From the NCBI GenBank assembly GCA_023897205.1, contig JAHWDD010000003.1, forward strand, positions 6,327,665-6,391,664: a stretch of DNA of 64,000 nucleotides, written 5' to 3'. Source of the DNA: Exophiala sp. HKRS030 (Eukaryota; Ascomycota; Eurotiomycetes; Chaetothyriales; Herpotrichiellaceae). Under the pieces are notes generated by a model. That model searched no databases, had not been told where the DNA came from, and saw only the letters and a program-made list of their open reading frames with translations. The translations under genes were made by a program, and so were the position numbers. Below, one piece after another: positions 19,737 to 32,363 of the stretch (its first letter is position 1; each line of letters begins with the position of its first letter).

Positions 19737-22700
19737 CTGAGATCGGTGTCAGTATTTGAATCATTTTGAAGAACCCCTGGGTTTTGAGGCCGATGCAACG
19801 ACTAAGACATAAACAGGAATGGTAGATTGCACTCACCTGAAGATGACCGTAAGTGATCGAAGCCAGATTGACGGTATTGAAATGTTTGGCGGGTTAGAAC
19901 TAATTTGGGATTTAAAAGCACAAAGCGAGTGACTGGTTACTAAACGAGTGTGGTGGATATGAGGCGGAGTTTCCTCAAATCAGAGCGAACGACTATGGGA
20001 AATGCTATCGAGATCCGACTTTGGAATTGACGGTCGTGATTCTCGTGATAAACATTCGAGTGGCAGTGTGGGTGGATGGGTAGGTATTTTGCCCCTAGGC
20101 GTGAGACGAGGTCTAGGAGGCTGTCCGGAAAAGCGACGATGCCACGATCTGTCGGTAAATCGAGCTTGCCGCGATTTGAATTGAGACTTGGAATCTTGTT
20201 GCGTGGTTCCAAACAGGTGAGAGGTTCAGTGCTAGCCTCGAGAACAAAGAATTCCAGACGGACGGAACGAACTATTCCATGGATTAGCCAAACTATTGCC
20301 AGACGAGTTTCAAATCCTTGACCTGGATAATTATTTTGCTTACTTTCTGGAGAAGAGCTGAGGTAAGAGGCTAGAGATGAAGGTGTTGAATATACCCAGG
20401 TGGGCAGAGACGCTGACAGAGTGAAGACTTGTCTTTTTCAACCTGAGACAACTGTCACCAAGGGATGTTAGCGAGATATTCAAGAGACTTCCTGGGCAGG
20501 ATATGGATCCAATTTCACAGGGAGAAAAATTAGGAATCAAATTTGTGATGCAAGGGCTGGTAGAGCAATGTCTGTGCCGTGAAGCAGGTTCCAAATCTGG
20601 TAACGAATCGTCCAGGATATACGTACCCAAAAGTCTGGATTCCAAACCCGACCAGTCACAATATGACTTGCTGATCTTCTTGCTGCCCTCTCGAGAGAAG
20701 AAATTCCACACACCAGAATTCCCCGGGGTGTGGTAAGCGCAGCTGGTGCGGACGCTCTGCAGTGTAGATATACCGCACACGGGCGGATCGGTTGAAGTAT
20801 TCGGTACCCAACAGAGAATTCTTTCAACCAGCACCAAGTTATACTGGTTATCCAAAGTTCAAAAGTAGCGAATGTCTTTCACACGGCGGACGGACTCGGA
20901 AATGGTCAAGTAGGTGGGTAAGGGGTACTGAGGCGAAGAAGGCGCTTTTTGAGTACTTTTCAGCGAACGTATCGAAAGCGTAGGACTCGAGCGATTGAAA
21001 GTCCTAACGAACGAGGATATCAAATGCGTCTGAAAAGCGAATGTTGGGTTCGTGTGAATAAACGAAAGTATGGTCTGCGAACAGAGCCGGGAAAAATGTC
21101 GAAGGAAGATGGAATGGGTTGATGAATAGGTGGAGCGGGAGTGTGAAAGAGGCAGCCGAGGAGGGGAAGGAAATGGCTATATCGGCCTCGACCAGCCAGA
21201 AACGCAAAAGGGCTCAAGAAGGCAGTGTTCGATCGGGTCACGCAGGAGTCGTACTCGGCGAGTGAACGGGAGCATCTTCCCCTTCGCTGTCTGGACGGTC
21301 ACTGGTGAGTTGGGGATGAGGCAGGCTTAGTGGCAGTGAGCGACTAGCGGGCTGAATGGAGGAAAGGCAAGGGGAAGAGTACGTTCGAGGATGAGGATCC
21401 GACGAGGGGCTGCAGCGCGAGTGGGTTGAGAGGTGGATAACATGGGTGGTTCGATGATGGCACCGCAAAGAGTGTGTCGAGGAATAAGAGGATGGGAGGG
21501 TGAGCGACGAGGGAAAAATAGAAAAGCGGAGACACAATGCCTCACTGAGTGGCCAAAATGCAGCCAGCATGCGACTACGCTCTTTTCTGTCCAGCCTGTC
21601 CAGCCCGTCCCGCTGTCGATGCCTGCGTTTCTTGCCGATGTTCTTCTGGGACGCCGGAAGCCCAAACTATCACCAACAAGTGGTTTGTTGCTGTGCCTCG
21701 CTGTCTCGCCCATTTCTGCCTAGGTACGGAGTGCTCACCCAGACACGCCAACAGGGACAGTCTGGTGATCCCCATCACCGTCTACAGATTCTATCACGAA
21801 TCTTCGTACCTAGTACCCTCCCTGCGTGGAACAAGGGGCCTTCCTTACAATCGGAGTGACAACAAGCCCAGGGCAAGATGAAGCGACTGGCGTTTGCGAG
21901 GTGCATAAACACGCCCAAGCCCGTCCACAGTTTGACCGGCAACTGGCGGCAAAGCCAAGTGGGAATCAACACAGTTCGACTTCTGCGTTACAAGGCCTGA
22001 AGTCGATGACAGTTGGCTCCAAGGCCAAAAAGTCCCCAAGCCAGTAAGCGATCCACCGCGAGTGAAAGGCGTGGCAGTCCACAAACAACCAGGGCGTCTG
22101 ATCGGGCATGGCCTCGATACAAAAGGGAAAGGCTTCATGTGCTTGCACAGCCGCACAACGGCACGACAAGGGTCAGCTTTCCTCCCTGAAGCCTGCAGCG
22201 CTCACGGGCTTCCTGGTGAGGTCATCACCGGCCAGGAGCCCAGTCCTATCACTCCCTATCTCTGCTCCTTACCTCAACGAGTTTGAGTTCTCTCCACTGG
22301 CCTCATCGACCCACGTTACAGGCTCTTTCCTCTACTTGGCTCCCTGCCGGTTCCCCTACTCTAGCGCCGTGGACATCAGCCAGGGTCCTTGCTGCGTGTC
22401 CCCGCGCTCCAATGCTAAGTATAGCCCGCCAATCATCCAGCTGATGGCTTAGCGGCGAGAGATCATCACTCGTTTTTTTTGCCTCTCAAAAAGAGCGACA
22501 CGCCCGAGCATGGGCTCGAAAAACTGTCAAAGCGGACACCTTGTGGCTAAAGGACAACTGGTTGGAAAGGAATGTTTTTCGCTTCGTCCCTTTTTCTTGA
22601 CATGCTCCAAACACGACGCGTAGGGCCGCTTACACGATTCATGCATCACGGGCCTTGCATTGTTTGTTTGGTTCCATTGTATTTTCAGCAAATCATCGAT

Positions 22701-25040
22701 GGCAGCGTGCGACCCCTTGCGTCTACATATCGTAAAAAAGTCAATTGTTGTTCGGAAACGGCATGCTGCAATGGCCCAGCGCAACTCCTTCTGGTTCGCC
22801 ACTGCCACTGCCACAATGCTGGGGTGCGCATCTGCCCGATCATCTGGACATCGCTCCAGATCATTCGTGGCTGACATTATTCTCGATGCAACCCTTGCAC
22901 AACTCACGGATTTTCTTCTGGCGGCAGTTCGATTCTGTTGCTCCTTTGCATGCTTCGTCTCCTGGACTTTCTGCTAATACTTGAGCCGCTGCTTTGGCAC
23001 CTCGGTCTACCTGTTAAGCGAGGATGAATTGCCATTTTGTCCCACTTTATGGCCATTTGGGCACGATAAGCTAAATTTTCTCTAACACCGGTCAAGTCTG
23101 GGGAAGTGCCCAGTCGCCCTTTTCACCGGCGTTCTTGCCCAACCGAGGATATGGTGTCGTTGTGCATTGAACCAGGGGTTACAGGCGACCGCGCCGCGCT
23201 GACCCGGTACGAGTACGGAGTACTCGTATGATATTTTACTTATCAACTTTTTCGAGGCCTTCCAACCACCGCTCAAGTGGAGATTGCTCTCTACTAAGAA
23301 TCCTTTTTGCATGATATGTGGGCGTTTACGGAGCAAACATAAAGGCGAGTTACCTGGAGCTCTCTCGTCCCGTGTCTGAAAGACTTCTGTCTGTATCGCA
23401 ACGTTGTCCTCCCTTACTACGCGCCAGGCTCCATCGGTCGGGGTTTGCCGCGTTCGTTCTTTAGTCTATTGTCTACTTCGTAGTCGAGGCTTCAAACTAC
23501 CACCCCGTGCAGAGGCTTGCGTTCAGGACAGGACCGTCAAGCTGCTATACTGACATAGCGTCAAATGTGTTCCTGTATGGAGCACCGGATATGTTTGGCC
23601 AGTGCTCCTGACTCGGCGCCACCCTTCAGGCTTTTTAGCGCATCACATGTGGTGACAGCACAATCGTAATTCATCTATACACATTAAATCATCTGTCTCC
23701 TTGTGCTCGGCACTGCCCGGAAATGCAAGTGAAACCCTCCTTCATTGCGAACTCCCTTCAAAATGGGGTGACGTGGACAAACAGGACACAGAGGCTGTTG
23801 GAAAATCACGTTCTGAGGCTGTGAAGCTTGCACCTCGGCCAATGGTGTTAAGTGGTTGGGTGAAACCCCTAACGTGCTTTCTATTTTTGCCCTGATCCTC
23901 TGGCGCATTCGGTTGAAAACAGCCTATCCCTCTACGAATGCGCCGGCGGAAACAAGACCGTTCTCGTAACCAAACTCTACTTTGTCGAGCCATATCACTT
24001 TTCGTGTCGGGTTTGGTTGGCAACGGGAACCCAGACTTGTGATGATCCTGACACACCCGCCTTGTTGGGTCCTGGGTCAGACGGCCGCCGACATGGTGTC
24101 TAGCTTTGTGCAGCGACGCGTTTTTCTATGTACGACTCGAGTGATGGATGCATCACACTCCCAAGCGCAGAGTTTCTAATTACGCTGGCGGCGAGCGCAT
24201 TCTTTCGCATCACACACAGGATGGCTCCTGATTCATGCAGCGAAATGATATGAAACTTGTGTAAGCGTCCAGACATGCATTCATCACCCACTGGACCGTC
24301 TGGATCGACATTCGACATTAGGCCCTCAGCTCGTCGTCGAAGCTTGACCAGACCATTCGACGATCAACCCACTGATGGATTCTAGTCTGTGTCTCCCTCC
24401 AGCTTCTTCTGTCTCTGCGCCTGTCAGTCTTGCATGAAGTATTCCACGGGCGCACGATATCAAATTCTCCAGAATCCAGGCACAGAAGAACCTTTGTGTG
24501 ACAGTCTATAGCCACTCATCCCGCCAAGGCCATTTTGTAGACTGCATACTGGTTCATCAAGGTCGACTATACCTGACTCGATTAGGAGACCTCTCCTTGC
24601 TTCGTACTCCCAATCCGGTTTTTCTATTCTGACCGCCCGTAGAGCGTGACAGGGAACAAGTTGCACAGCAGTGATGCTGTGATCGCCGGTTCCCTAATCC
24701 TGGATCGTCACTGCAACCCTTCCAGATGATCTGTTGGCTGTGCACATTTCGGTGACTTGCGACCTGAGAAGCTACCTGGGAATGTTTGACTTTTGCCACA
24801 GTGCTACCACTTCAACATGAACAACACGATCTACTCTATCGATAGTGCGAGACCCTGCATATCATCGACCACATCTGCAACAAAGCAAAAATAGAAATCC
24901 TGAGTTGAAACACATTGGGCATATTGGCGTTAGGTGTATGGGCGAGAAACGCAGAGGATACGAGAAGATGATCAGCACAACCTTGCATTTCCAGCGACGA
25001 AGCTGACCGGATAATACACGCTCAACACATCTAATTATAT
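19737..25040. other. 5.3 kb with no convincing gene; likely holds the regulator's leader and 5' exons
   Basis: Open frames are short, overlapping and without recognisable domains on either strand. Minus-strand transcription of the Medusa-like gene must begin here, and genes of that family often have long leaders. A 171-codon minus frame (20340-20855) and many 60-130-codon frames have no likeness to known proteins. The only distinct structure I see is the hairpin at 23208-23228. I see no transposon ends or long repeats. Confidence 0.5.
23208..23228. repeat. Perfect 9-bp inverted repeat (TACGAGTAC/GTACTCGTA)
   Basis: TACGAGTAC, spacer GGA, then GTACTCGTA: a 21-nt near-perfect palindrome centred on the TACGGAGTAC motif that recurs in other gaps of the window. 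It could be a protein-binding site, a relic of a small repeat, or a hairpin. Confidence 0.7.
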
Positions 25041-26185
25041 TCACAGCTTGCTGTCGGCACCGTCCTTGGTGAGCTCGATCACCAACTTGCCGAATTGGCT
25101 GGCCTTCTTCATGTCCTCGAACAGACCGTTGATGGCATCCAGGTCGAAACCCTGGACGATTCGCGAGACTACAGGCTTTGCCTTGTTCGCCTTGACGAAA
25201 GCGACCATGTCTTTGAATTCCTTTCTCGATCCCATCGTCGTCCCTCTGACCTCGATATTCCTGAGCACGGCCTTCATCAACCACGGCATCTTAGGTCCCA
25301 TGGTCATGCCATAGACTGCGATTATACCGCCAGGCTGCAGCAGCATTGTTAGTCACCCATCGTGCAATCGTGAAGTGATCCAATACGTACCTTGAGCAAG
25401 GCCACGCCCTTGTCAACGATATCACCGCCGGCGCCGTCAACAATGGCATCGAGTTGCTTGTTCTCCGCAGGCAACATGGCCAACAATTTCTTTTCCCAAC
25501 CCTCCTCTTTGTAGTTGATACCGCCCGCCGCTCCGAGTTTGATGGCCTTTTGGAGCTTCTCCTCGCTGCTACTGCTGACGTAGACATTGGTGCCAGCGGC
25601 TCGTGCGAATTCCAGAGCGAACAAGGCCACACCGCCACCGATGCCGGTGACGAGGATATTCTTGCCTGGGCCGATGTTTCGAGGCCCGCATTTGGTCATG
25701 ACGGCTCGCCACGCGGTGAGTCCAGTCAGGGGGATGGCGGCCGCTTCGACGGCAGACAGATGGGCCGGTGCCTCCTCGAGCTCGGACTCGTCGATGACCA
25801 TGTACTCTTGCAACGTACCGTTCACGTTGACCTTTGTGCCGCCTAGAATCCTGTAGCCGCCCTGTTCTTCGGGGCCCTCGGGGCTGTCGTGCCAGCCCAG
25901 GCCCGGGTTCACAATGACCCTCTTGCCCTTCCACTTTGGGTCGGCGTCGCTCCCCAGGGCGACGACCGTCCCGCACCCGTCCGACAACAACGTCACGCCG
26001 AAGGTGGTGCCCGGGTAGAGGTGCTGCCGCACGTACAGGTCTCGGTGGTTCAACGCGGTGGCGTGCATCTTGATGACGACCTCCTTGCCCTTCGGCGTCG
26101 GTTTGGCGACATCGTCGAGCGACAACGGATAGTAAACCTGGCCAGGCTTGCCTTCTACCTTGGACACGGAAATCGACTTTGGCAT
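25041..26185 (-). CDS. Zinc-independent MDR oxidoreductase (YogA/quinone oxidoreductase-like)
   Basis: NADP(H)-type reductase of 362 residues, probably cytosolic. Two exons, 26185-25391 and 25334-25041, with a 56-nt intron (GTACGT donor, TGACTAAC branch). The start MPKSISVSKVEGKPGQVYYP is the only ATG that fits. The GroES-like half has TALNHRDLYVRQ in the place where zinc enzymes have a GHE motif, so no catalytic zinc is expected. The Rossmann half has VTGIGGGVALFALEFARAAG (dinucleotide site), and PGGIIAVYGMTMG begins exon 2. The family contains S. pombe and Aspergillus zinc-type alcohol dehydrogenase-like proteins of unknown substrate. Gene neighbours give no hint of the pathway. Confidence 0.87.
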
Positions 26186-27370
26186 GATGATGATGATGTT
26201 GAGGACTTTTCGTTGTCAATGCTTGCTGCTCCCCTGTGACCGGCCGGGCGATGCTTCACTAGGGTGGACTCGCTTCTGGTTGTTTTTGATTTAAAAAAAG
26301 ATTATCAGACAAGCAAGATCCAGAAGACACAACATCTGCTGCGAGATCTGTGTTTCTATCTTTCTACCCAGACATTCAAAACCTGCTTAGAAATTGGACG
26401 TCGGCGTTTTCTCGCGATTTCATTCACTCGTCAGTCTCATCTCTGATGCTAGGAAGATGCATTTGGCAATGATGGCATAGTCAAGTCAGCCAAAATGCCC
26501 ATGACTCAGCACATTTCCCGACAAAATCCCCCGCGATCGAGCAAAGGACGAAGAATATTGAACAAGCCGAGGTGGCCAAGGCGACGGGACCAGGAACAAC
26601 TAAAGATCCGAAGACGGTCACGTGCGCAGATTTTGATGAGTGTTGTCAGCGAGGTCTCTGCTTACTTGAGTGTCTATGGCTTTTAGGACGACCGATATGT
26701 TAATTTCCCATGTTCAGCTTCATTTCCCAGGTTGCAGTGAGGTCCCTAGAAGGACCACCTGACCGGGAACTGCAACGAGTGCGAGCTGAATCGTATATTT
26801 CCAATCACCAGAGTCGATCTGCCCAGACTCGGGCATGATCAAAGCCGAATAGTCCAAGGAATGATTGGTGTATTACCGCCCCGAAGATCCTTTAGCAAGA
26901 CACGTTACGAGACACCCAGGCTGTTATAGGTAAGTAAGTGGAGTGGACCGAGATGTTCTTAATTCCACGCACAGGACTCGCCCGACCAGCAGAGTCAAGC
27001 TCCTGGTGGGTGCCGGGCATCACAAACTTTTAGGGCAACCAGAGTGTGTCGACTTGCCTTTTTCCGCCCCAATGCGTAACATATCAAATTTCGATTTTCA
27101 GCTCGAAAACCTGCGTGAATCTCTCGATTGAGATGATTTATACCTAGTTGACACAGGGTTGTTTTTCGACAGAAGAACGTTTGTTGCAGAAGACTTTCGA
27201 ATGAGCTTTCTTGACCTCGAAAAAAAAATCTCGGACATCGCGCAATTACAGGTGACAGAAATCTTAGTCATTCAAATCACGGGAGGGGTATTTCTCCCTA
27301 CCCGGTGCTCGGCCTCCGAATCCTTTGATATAGGACGACAGTTCCAGAATAGCAAGCAGCCTGCAGCAAA
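26186..27370. other. Divergent intergenic region, no gene seen
   Basis: Upstream region for the reductase on the left and the PLP enzyme on the right. No recognised element or gene. Confidence 0.55.
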
Positions 27371-29355
27371 ATGGGCTCCTTTGGTGAGGTGACTGAGTTT
27401 GGGCATGGTTTCAAGTCGCAGTTTCTGTTTGATCCCAAATATACCAATTTGAATCATGGTATGTGTCTGCTCTAATTCCTCGATCTGAATATGCCGTCTT
27501 GTGGGAAACACGCCAACCCCCTGAATGACCGTGGCGACTGTTGGCGCTCAACGACATTGCGATCGTATACTATATTGAATCACCGGGATCTAATATGGTT
27601 CTACAGGGTCATTCGGAACATATTCTCTTCCAGTCCGCAACGCCTTGCGCGGATACCAGAAATTGGCAGAAGCAGCGCCGGATAAATTTCTGAGATATCA
27701 ATATGTCGACCTCTTGGACAAGGCTAGAGACCGCATTGCACGACTACTTAACGCCCCTGTCGATGAATGCGTATTCGTCCAGAATGCCACGACTGGTATG
27801 TATGTCCCCGACTTGTCTGAGCAACAGTGACTAATGGTATCGACAGGCGTCAACACCATCTTGCGGAATCTGCAGTACAAGGAAAAAGACTGCATCATTT
27901 ATTTTGATACGATCTACGGAGCTTGCGAGAGGACGCTAGCTTCAATTGTTGAAACAAATCCTCAACTTCATCTGAGGAAAGTCGGACATGGGCAAGACTT
28001 CGGCTATTCGTTGCCCTGTACGCATCCTGAAATTCTGAATGCCCTTTCGCAAACGATCTCTCGGGTGATATATGATGGATACACACCCAAAGTCTGTGTA
28101 TTCGACACCATTGTTTCGCTTCCAGGAGTTCGGTTTCCATTTGAGAGAATCACGAAAATGTGCAAAGAGTATGGCATTCTCAGTCTGATCGATGGTGCGC
28201 ACGGTGTTGGCATGATACCACTAAATTTGGCTCAACTTGATGCGGATTTCTTCGTGAGCAACTGTCACAAGTAAGTCTGCACCCTGGAGGTGAGGATTCA
28301 TGCTCACCATGCACAGATGGCTATACACTCCGCGAGGATGTGCAGTTCTACATGTACCAAAACGCAACCAACATCTCATTCGAACGACATTCCCAACCTC
28401 ACATGGATATGTGCCACCTCCTGGTTCATCTTCTAGATTCCGCAACCCATTGCCACCAACAGACAAGTCCGACTTTGTCAACCTGTTCCAATTCGTTGCG
28501 ACGGTCGACAGCTCACCATACTATTGCGTACCAGCCGCTCTCAATTTCCGACAGAACTTATGCGGGGGCGAAGAGGCCATTTACAATTATATTCGTGACA
28601 TCGCTCAGCGAGGAGCCGACCTTCTTGCCATGGTTCTGGGCACAGAAGTCATGGATGATCTCGATGCTGGTTATGGGTTGAAAACAATGGGAAGTTACGA
28701 AGCAACCGATCGCAGAGATGGCGGAAGGACGGGCTGGTCGGGCGGTCTGAGAGATTGTGCCATGGCTAATGTCCTCCTTCCTATTACGATCGTTGGGGCG
28801 TCTGCCCGAGGAAGCATCAGCATGGGACCTGGTGGAGCTGGAAGTGCAGGCGGGTTGTCACCTGCACTACGACAAAACTCCTATGGCTTCCCCAACCCTG
28901 GCAACCCACAGTCTCTGCGGACACCTTCTCCCAGTGGGCTTTTGGGTGAGCCCAACATATCACGTTCCCCATTAAATTCTCCAGGAGCATATTCAGCTGG
29001 GCCCATCGTGGTCCAAGAAGCCGATGTTCCGTGTCATGTCGCATGGATGCAGAAGACGCTGGTGGATGAATTCAACACATTCGTGGCGATCTACGAGTAC
29101 GATGCCAGACTGTGGACGCGGATTTCTGGTCAGATCTATCTAGAGCTCAAGGACTTTGAATGGCTCGGGGAAGTTCTCAAAGGACTGTGTGAGCGCGTTC
29201 GAGCCGGGGAAAGTCTGAGGGATAGGTCAGACATAAGCGAAAGAGTCGAGACGATGACAATTGCAGAGCCCAAACCACCCTCGCGGCAAGGGACCACTGA
29301 ATCGTTGGCCGCTCGCAGATTCGATATCACACAAGGCGGCTGGGTCGAGGAATGA
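27371..29355 (+). CDS. Class V PLP enzyme, cysteine desulfurase/Egt2-like
   Basis: PLP-dependent lyase or aminotransferase of 579 residues. Four exons: 27371-27458, 27607-27795, 27847-28270, 28317-29355 (introns 148, 51, 46 nt). The N-terminus reads FDPKYTNLNHGSFGTYSLPV, the usual opening of isopenicillin N epimerase/LolT/Egt2-type enzymes. Further landmarks are QNATTGVNT, SLIDGAHGVGM (cofactor Asp) and VSNCHKWLYTPRG, where K234 should bind PLP; its codon is split by intron 3. Fungal Egt2 (hercynylcysteine sulfoxide lyase of ergothioneine synthesis) and LolT belong here. I see no Egt1 in the window, so the exact reaction is open. Residues about 395-468 are a Gly/Ser/Pro-rich insertion that makes the protein longer than the 390-480 usual for the family. 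Confidence 0.85.
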
Positions 29356-30280
29356 AGGGTAAAGTCGGTGCGTTCAGTATTTCCTCGTATTCCCCGGACC
29401 CCTGGAAAAAAGCTGGGGTCTAGATCGTACTCGCACGAATATCAAGTACATTAGTTTTGACACCCGTCGTTTTGTCCCGTGGTGCTTGTACGAGCAATCG
29501 GATGCACCCCCGGATCATCATGCCCTCCGCACTCACAGTTACTGTTACAGTTGCACTTGAGGGTTTGGGACGAGTACTGCTAAGGGCCGAGCATTCAGCA
29601 GCTGGGCGGTGGAGTGAAGACGGAGAAGGACGACATGGGAAATGGCAGTTGATGGTGGCACACAGTGTGTCAAGCACTGGAGAAGGCGCTGCCGCTATTA
29701 CCTCACAAATACTGGGCAATAGATATTTTCCGCCCAGCAGGAAAACCTTGCGGCTGCACGTGAGCCACCTGTAATATTACCCCGGATTTGGCCCTGATTC
29801 CGGCTACGTAATTTCAACCTCTTTCTGACACCACAAAATCCCTTCCGCCTTCCGCCCTCTTCGCCTGCGGTCTTTGCTTTCCTGTTCAAAATTTTCACTT
29901 CCCGCCATCACCTGTCCTTGCTTGGTCATGGCGCCCAGCTCACCACATGACTTGACCTCAGTGGCTGGTCCGGCCGGTGCCTGCAATATCCGCCCTGCAA
30001 ATTCTGGAAATCTGGGGAATATTGTGATTCATAGTTTGCCGTTAACTGCTTAGTCGACAAGAGTCTTCGTGGTACGCGTTACTTGATGGCAATATCGCCA
30101 TCCAGGCCCAAAATGAAAACAATGACACAGACTACACTCTCTCCGTCCTTTCACTCGATTTCTATTACCCCCATCAAACACATTCCAAGCCCCTTCCCTG
30201 CAGCTTTTTCCATTCTTGTGGAGCAGCCTTGATTTGCATCGTTGATCCTCATCATACACTCTGCACTGTCATAAGCCGGC
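29356..30280. other. Intergenic, no gene seen
   Basis: Between two plus-strand genes; 3' region of the PLP enzyme and promoter of the F-box-like gene. No convincing frame. Confidence 0.55.
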
Positions 30281-32363
30281 ATGACCATGGAACCATCTGC
30301 CCTTTTGAGGTGCATACACATCAACCGTCGCCCGAATGATGATCTAGCCCCTCAAACCCATGAGAAGGAGATCGAACTCACACACAGTCCTCACTTACTA
30401 CTCCCTCCAGAAGATATGAACTCACAGAGAAAGTTTTCCTACGCTTCGGTCAAAGAAGAGCAAGGTATGATGCAATATCCCGCCGTTCCGACACAATAAC
30501 TAACTTGTTGCCACAGGAGAAGGTGTCCCCCAGTCATTCGAGTCCTCCCTATCGAGCCGAGACCTTGAAGAGGTCGAATGGATAGCGTGGCCATGCAGTC
30601 ACTGGTGCAGGACGAAGGGACTCTGTTCTTACCATTTCGGTGGTTCGCATGATGAGTACATCCGTACGAGACTCGAAGGCTACGCTCGCAGCAATCCGAG
30701 GAAGCTGGAGAAGATCCTGGACGAACTGGACAAGAGACGGGCAGCACAGAAGTTGTTTAACCTTCCCGATGCCAAAGAGATCACTCAGTTCCATCCTCGC
30801 CCGGCCAGTTTTAGTCTCGAGGTTTGGAGGGAAAAGGTCAGAGATGCAGTAGGCACACACGACTTCACCCTCGACAACCTCGACGAAACGGCCATTATCG
30901 ACGACGACGATACTCTGTCGCAAACTTCGTGTTCCAGACCTGCGTCATACCTCGAGTCCATGCCGATTGAGATCCTGGAGATGATTTTGTCCCGAGTCAC
31001 AGTCGACCACACAGCCGATCCCTATGCACGACCACATGTCGATCTTGCATCCTGCTCACTGGTCTGCAAGAAGCTTTATGCTGCCGCAGTGAGAGTGATG
31101 TACAGACACGTTTCCATCCCTCAGTCTCGAGCCTTCTCCAAACTCATGCGCAGTCTCAACAACGACAAATCCCTCGGCGAACTGGTCCACTGGCTTGACT
31201 TTTCCCATTATTCAAACATGGGTTTCGGCAAGGCTCGCTCAGCACGCAATCAGACGCCCTTCCTCAAACCCGAAACACTCCTAGCTTGTCTAGACATGAT
31301 CCCCAACCTTCAAGCATTCCTTGTACACGAGCATGTCGATGACGAACTCGACGTGGATATCTTCCGCAAGCTCTTCAGCATGCCGCTTCTGCAGGCTCTC
31401 GATCTATGCGCTTGCTCCTCCCGGCCTTTCGCTGATGCCTTCACCAATATTGTGACACAGGCAACACTCCCCTCAGCCCTTCCCAGTCTTCAACGAGTGT
31501 CCTTGCACGAATGCACTACACTGCAAGAAGAAGTTTTTGAAGCGCTTCTTCCACGCCTTACGAACCTCACACACCTTGACGTGGCGCACACACTAATCAA
31601 CGACACCGCACTCCTCTCGATTCCCCCAACAGCCAAGATTACCCATCTCAATATCGAGCGCTGCACCCACCTCACGGGCTCTGCCGTTGTAGATTTCCTT
31701 ACTACGCATCCAGCGGTCAAAGACAGCATTGTCTACCTCAACCTCGCAGCGGATGCCTCACGCCACAGGCTTCTAACATCGAGCGACCTGACACTCCTCC
31801 TTTCTGCTTTGCCGTCGACATTACGCTCACTCAACATCAATGGCGCGAGAATTAATCCAAGCCATATCTCAGCGCTAAGGATGCTAGCAGGTCACGTCGA
31901 AGAGCTGGGTCTTCGTGGAGCACAGCTAAGTCTAGCTAGCGATATTAAGCCTCTCCTCAAACAGCCCCATGCAATCCGGTACTTGGACCTAGCCGACATC
32001 AAGTCTGTCACACAGATGAGTCTAAGCTACAGTCCCAGCAGTCTTACCGACACCGATACGCTACCCTTGGAAGTGATCGAGCTAGGCCAAGATGTGCTCG
32101 GCGAAATCAAGCGTAGAAACGCACATGTGAAGAAGCCTGACTGGGTTGTCAAAGAGCTCGGGCGACGTGGTTGGTTCGTCAGGCAGCCGGTAGCTGTCAA
32201 TGACAACACAAGCGAACAAGAAAAGGCACAGGGCCAGGTCGAAGTCGACGATGGGTCCCGATCATGGAAGATGGGAGCGCGATGGTGGGGAATGCGCAAG
32301 ATTCCTGTCGTTGAGCAGGATGTCGGTGGTATGTACGGGTATTTCATGTTTAAGAGATCGTGA
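30281..32363 (+). CDS. F-box/leucine-rich-repeat-like protein
   Basis: Protein of 676 residues, likely a substrate adaptor of an SCF ubiquitin ligase. Two exons, 30281-30464 and 30517-32363, with a 52-nt intron (branch ACTAAC). Around residue 225 it has an F-box-like stretch (SMPIEILEMILSRVT followed by LASCSLVCKKLYAAAVRVMYRHVSI). From about 300 to 560 come irregular leucine-rich repeats (LQALDLCACS, LTHLDVAHT, ITHLNIERCTHLTG, LRSLNINGARI, VEELGLRGAQ, IRYLDLADI). The N-terminal region holds a conserved-looking WPCSHWCRTKGLCSYH cysteine cluster. Target unknown. The ATG at 30281 is followed by another at 30287. Confidence 0.82.

Noticed and set aside
20340..20855. 171-codon minus-strand frame in the large gap
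   Set aside because: No motif, signal peptide or splice support; no neighbouring exon extends it.
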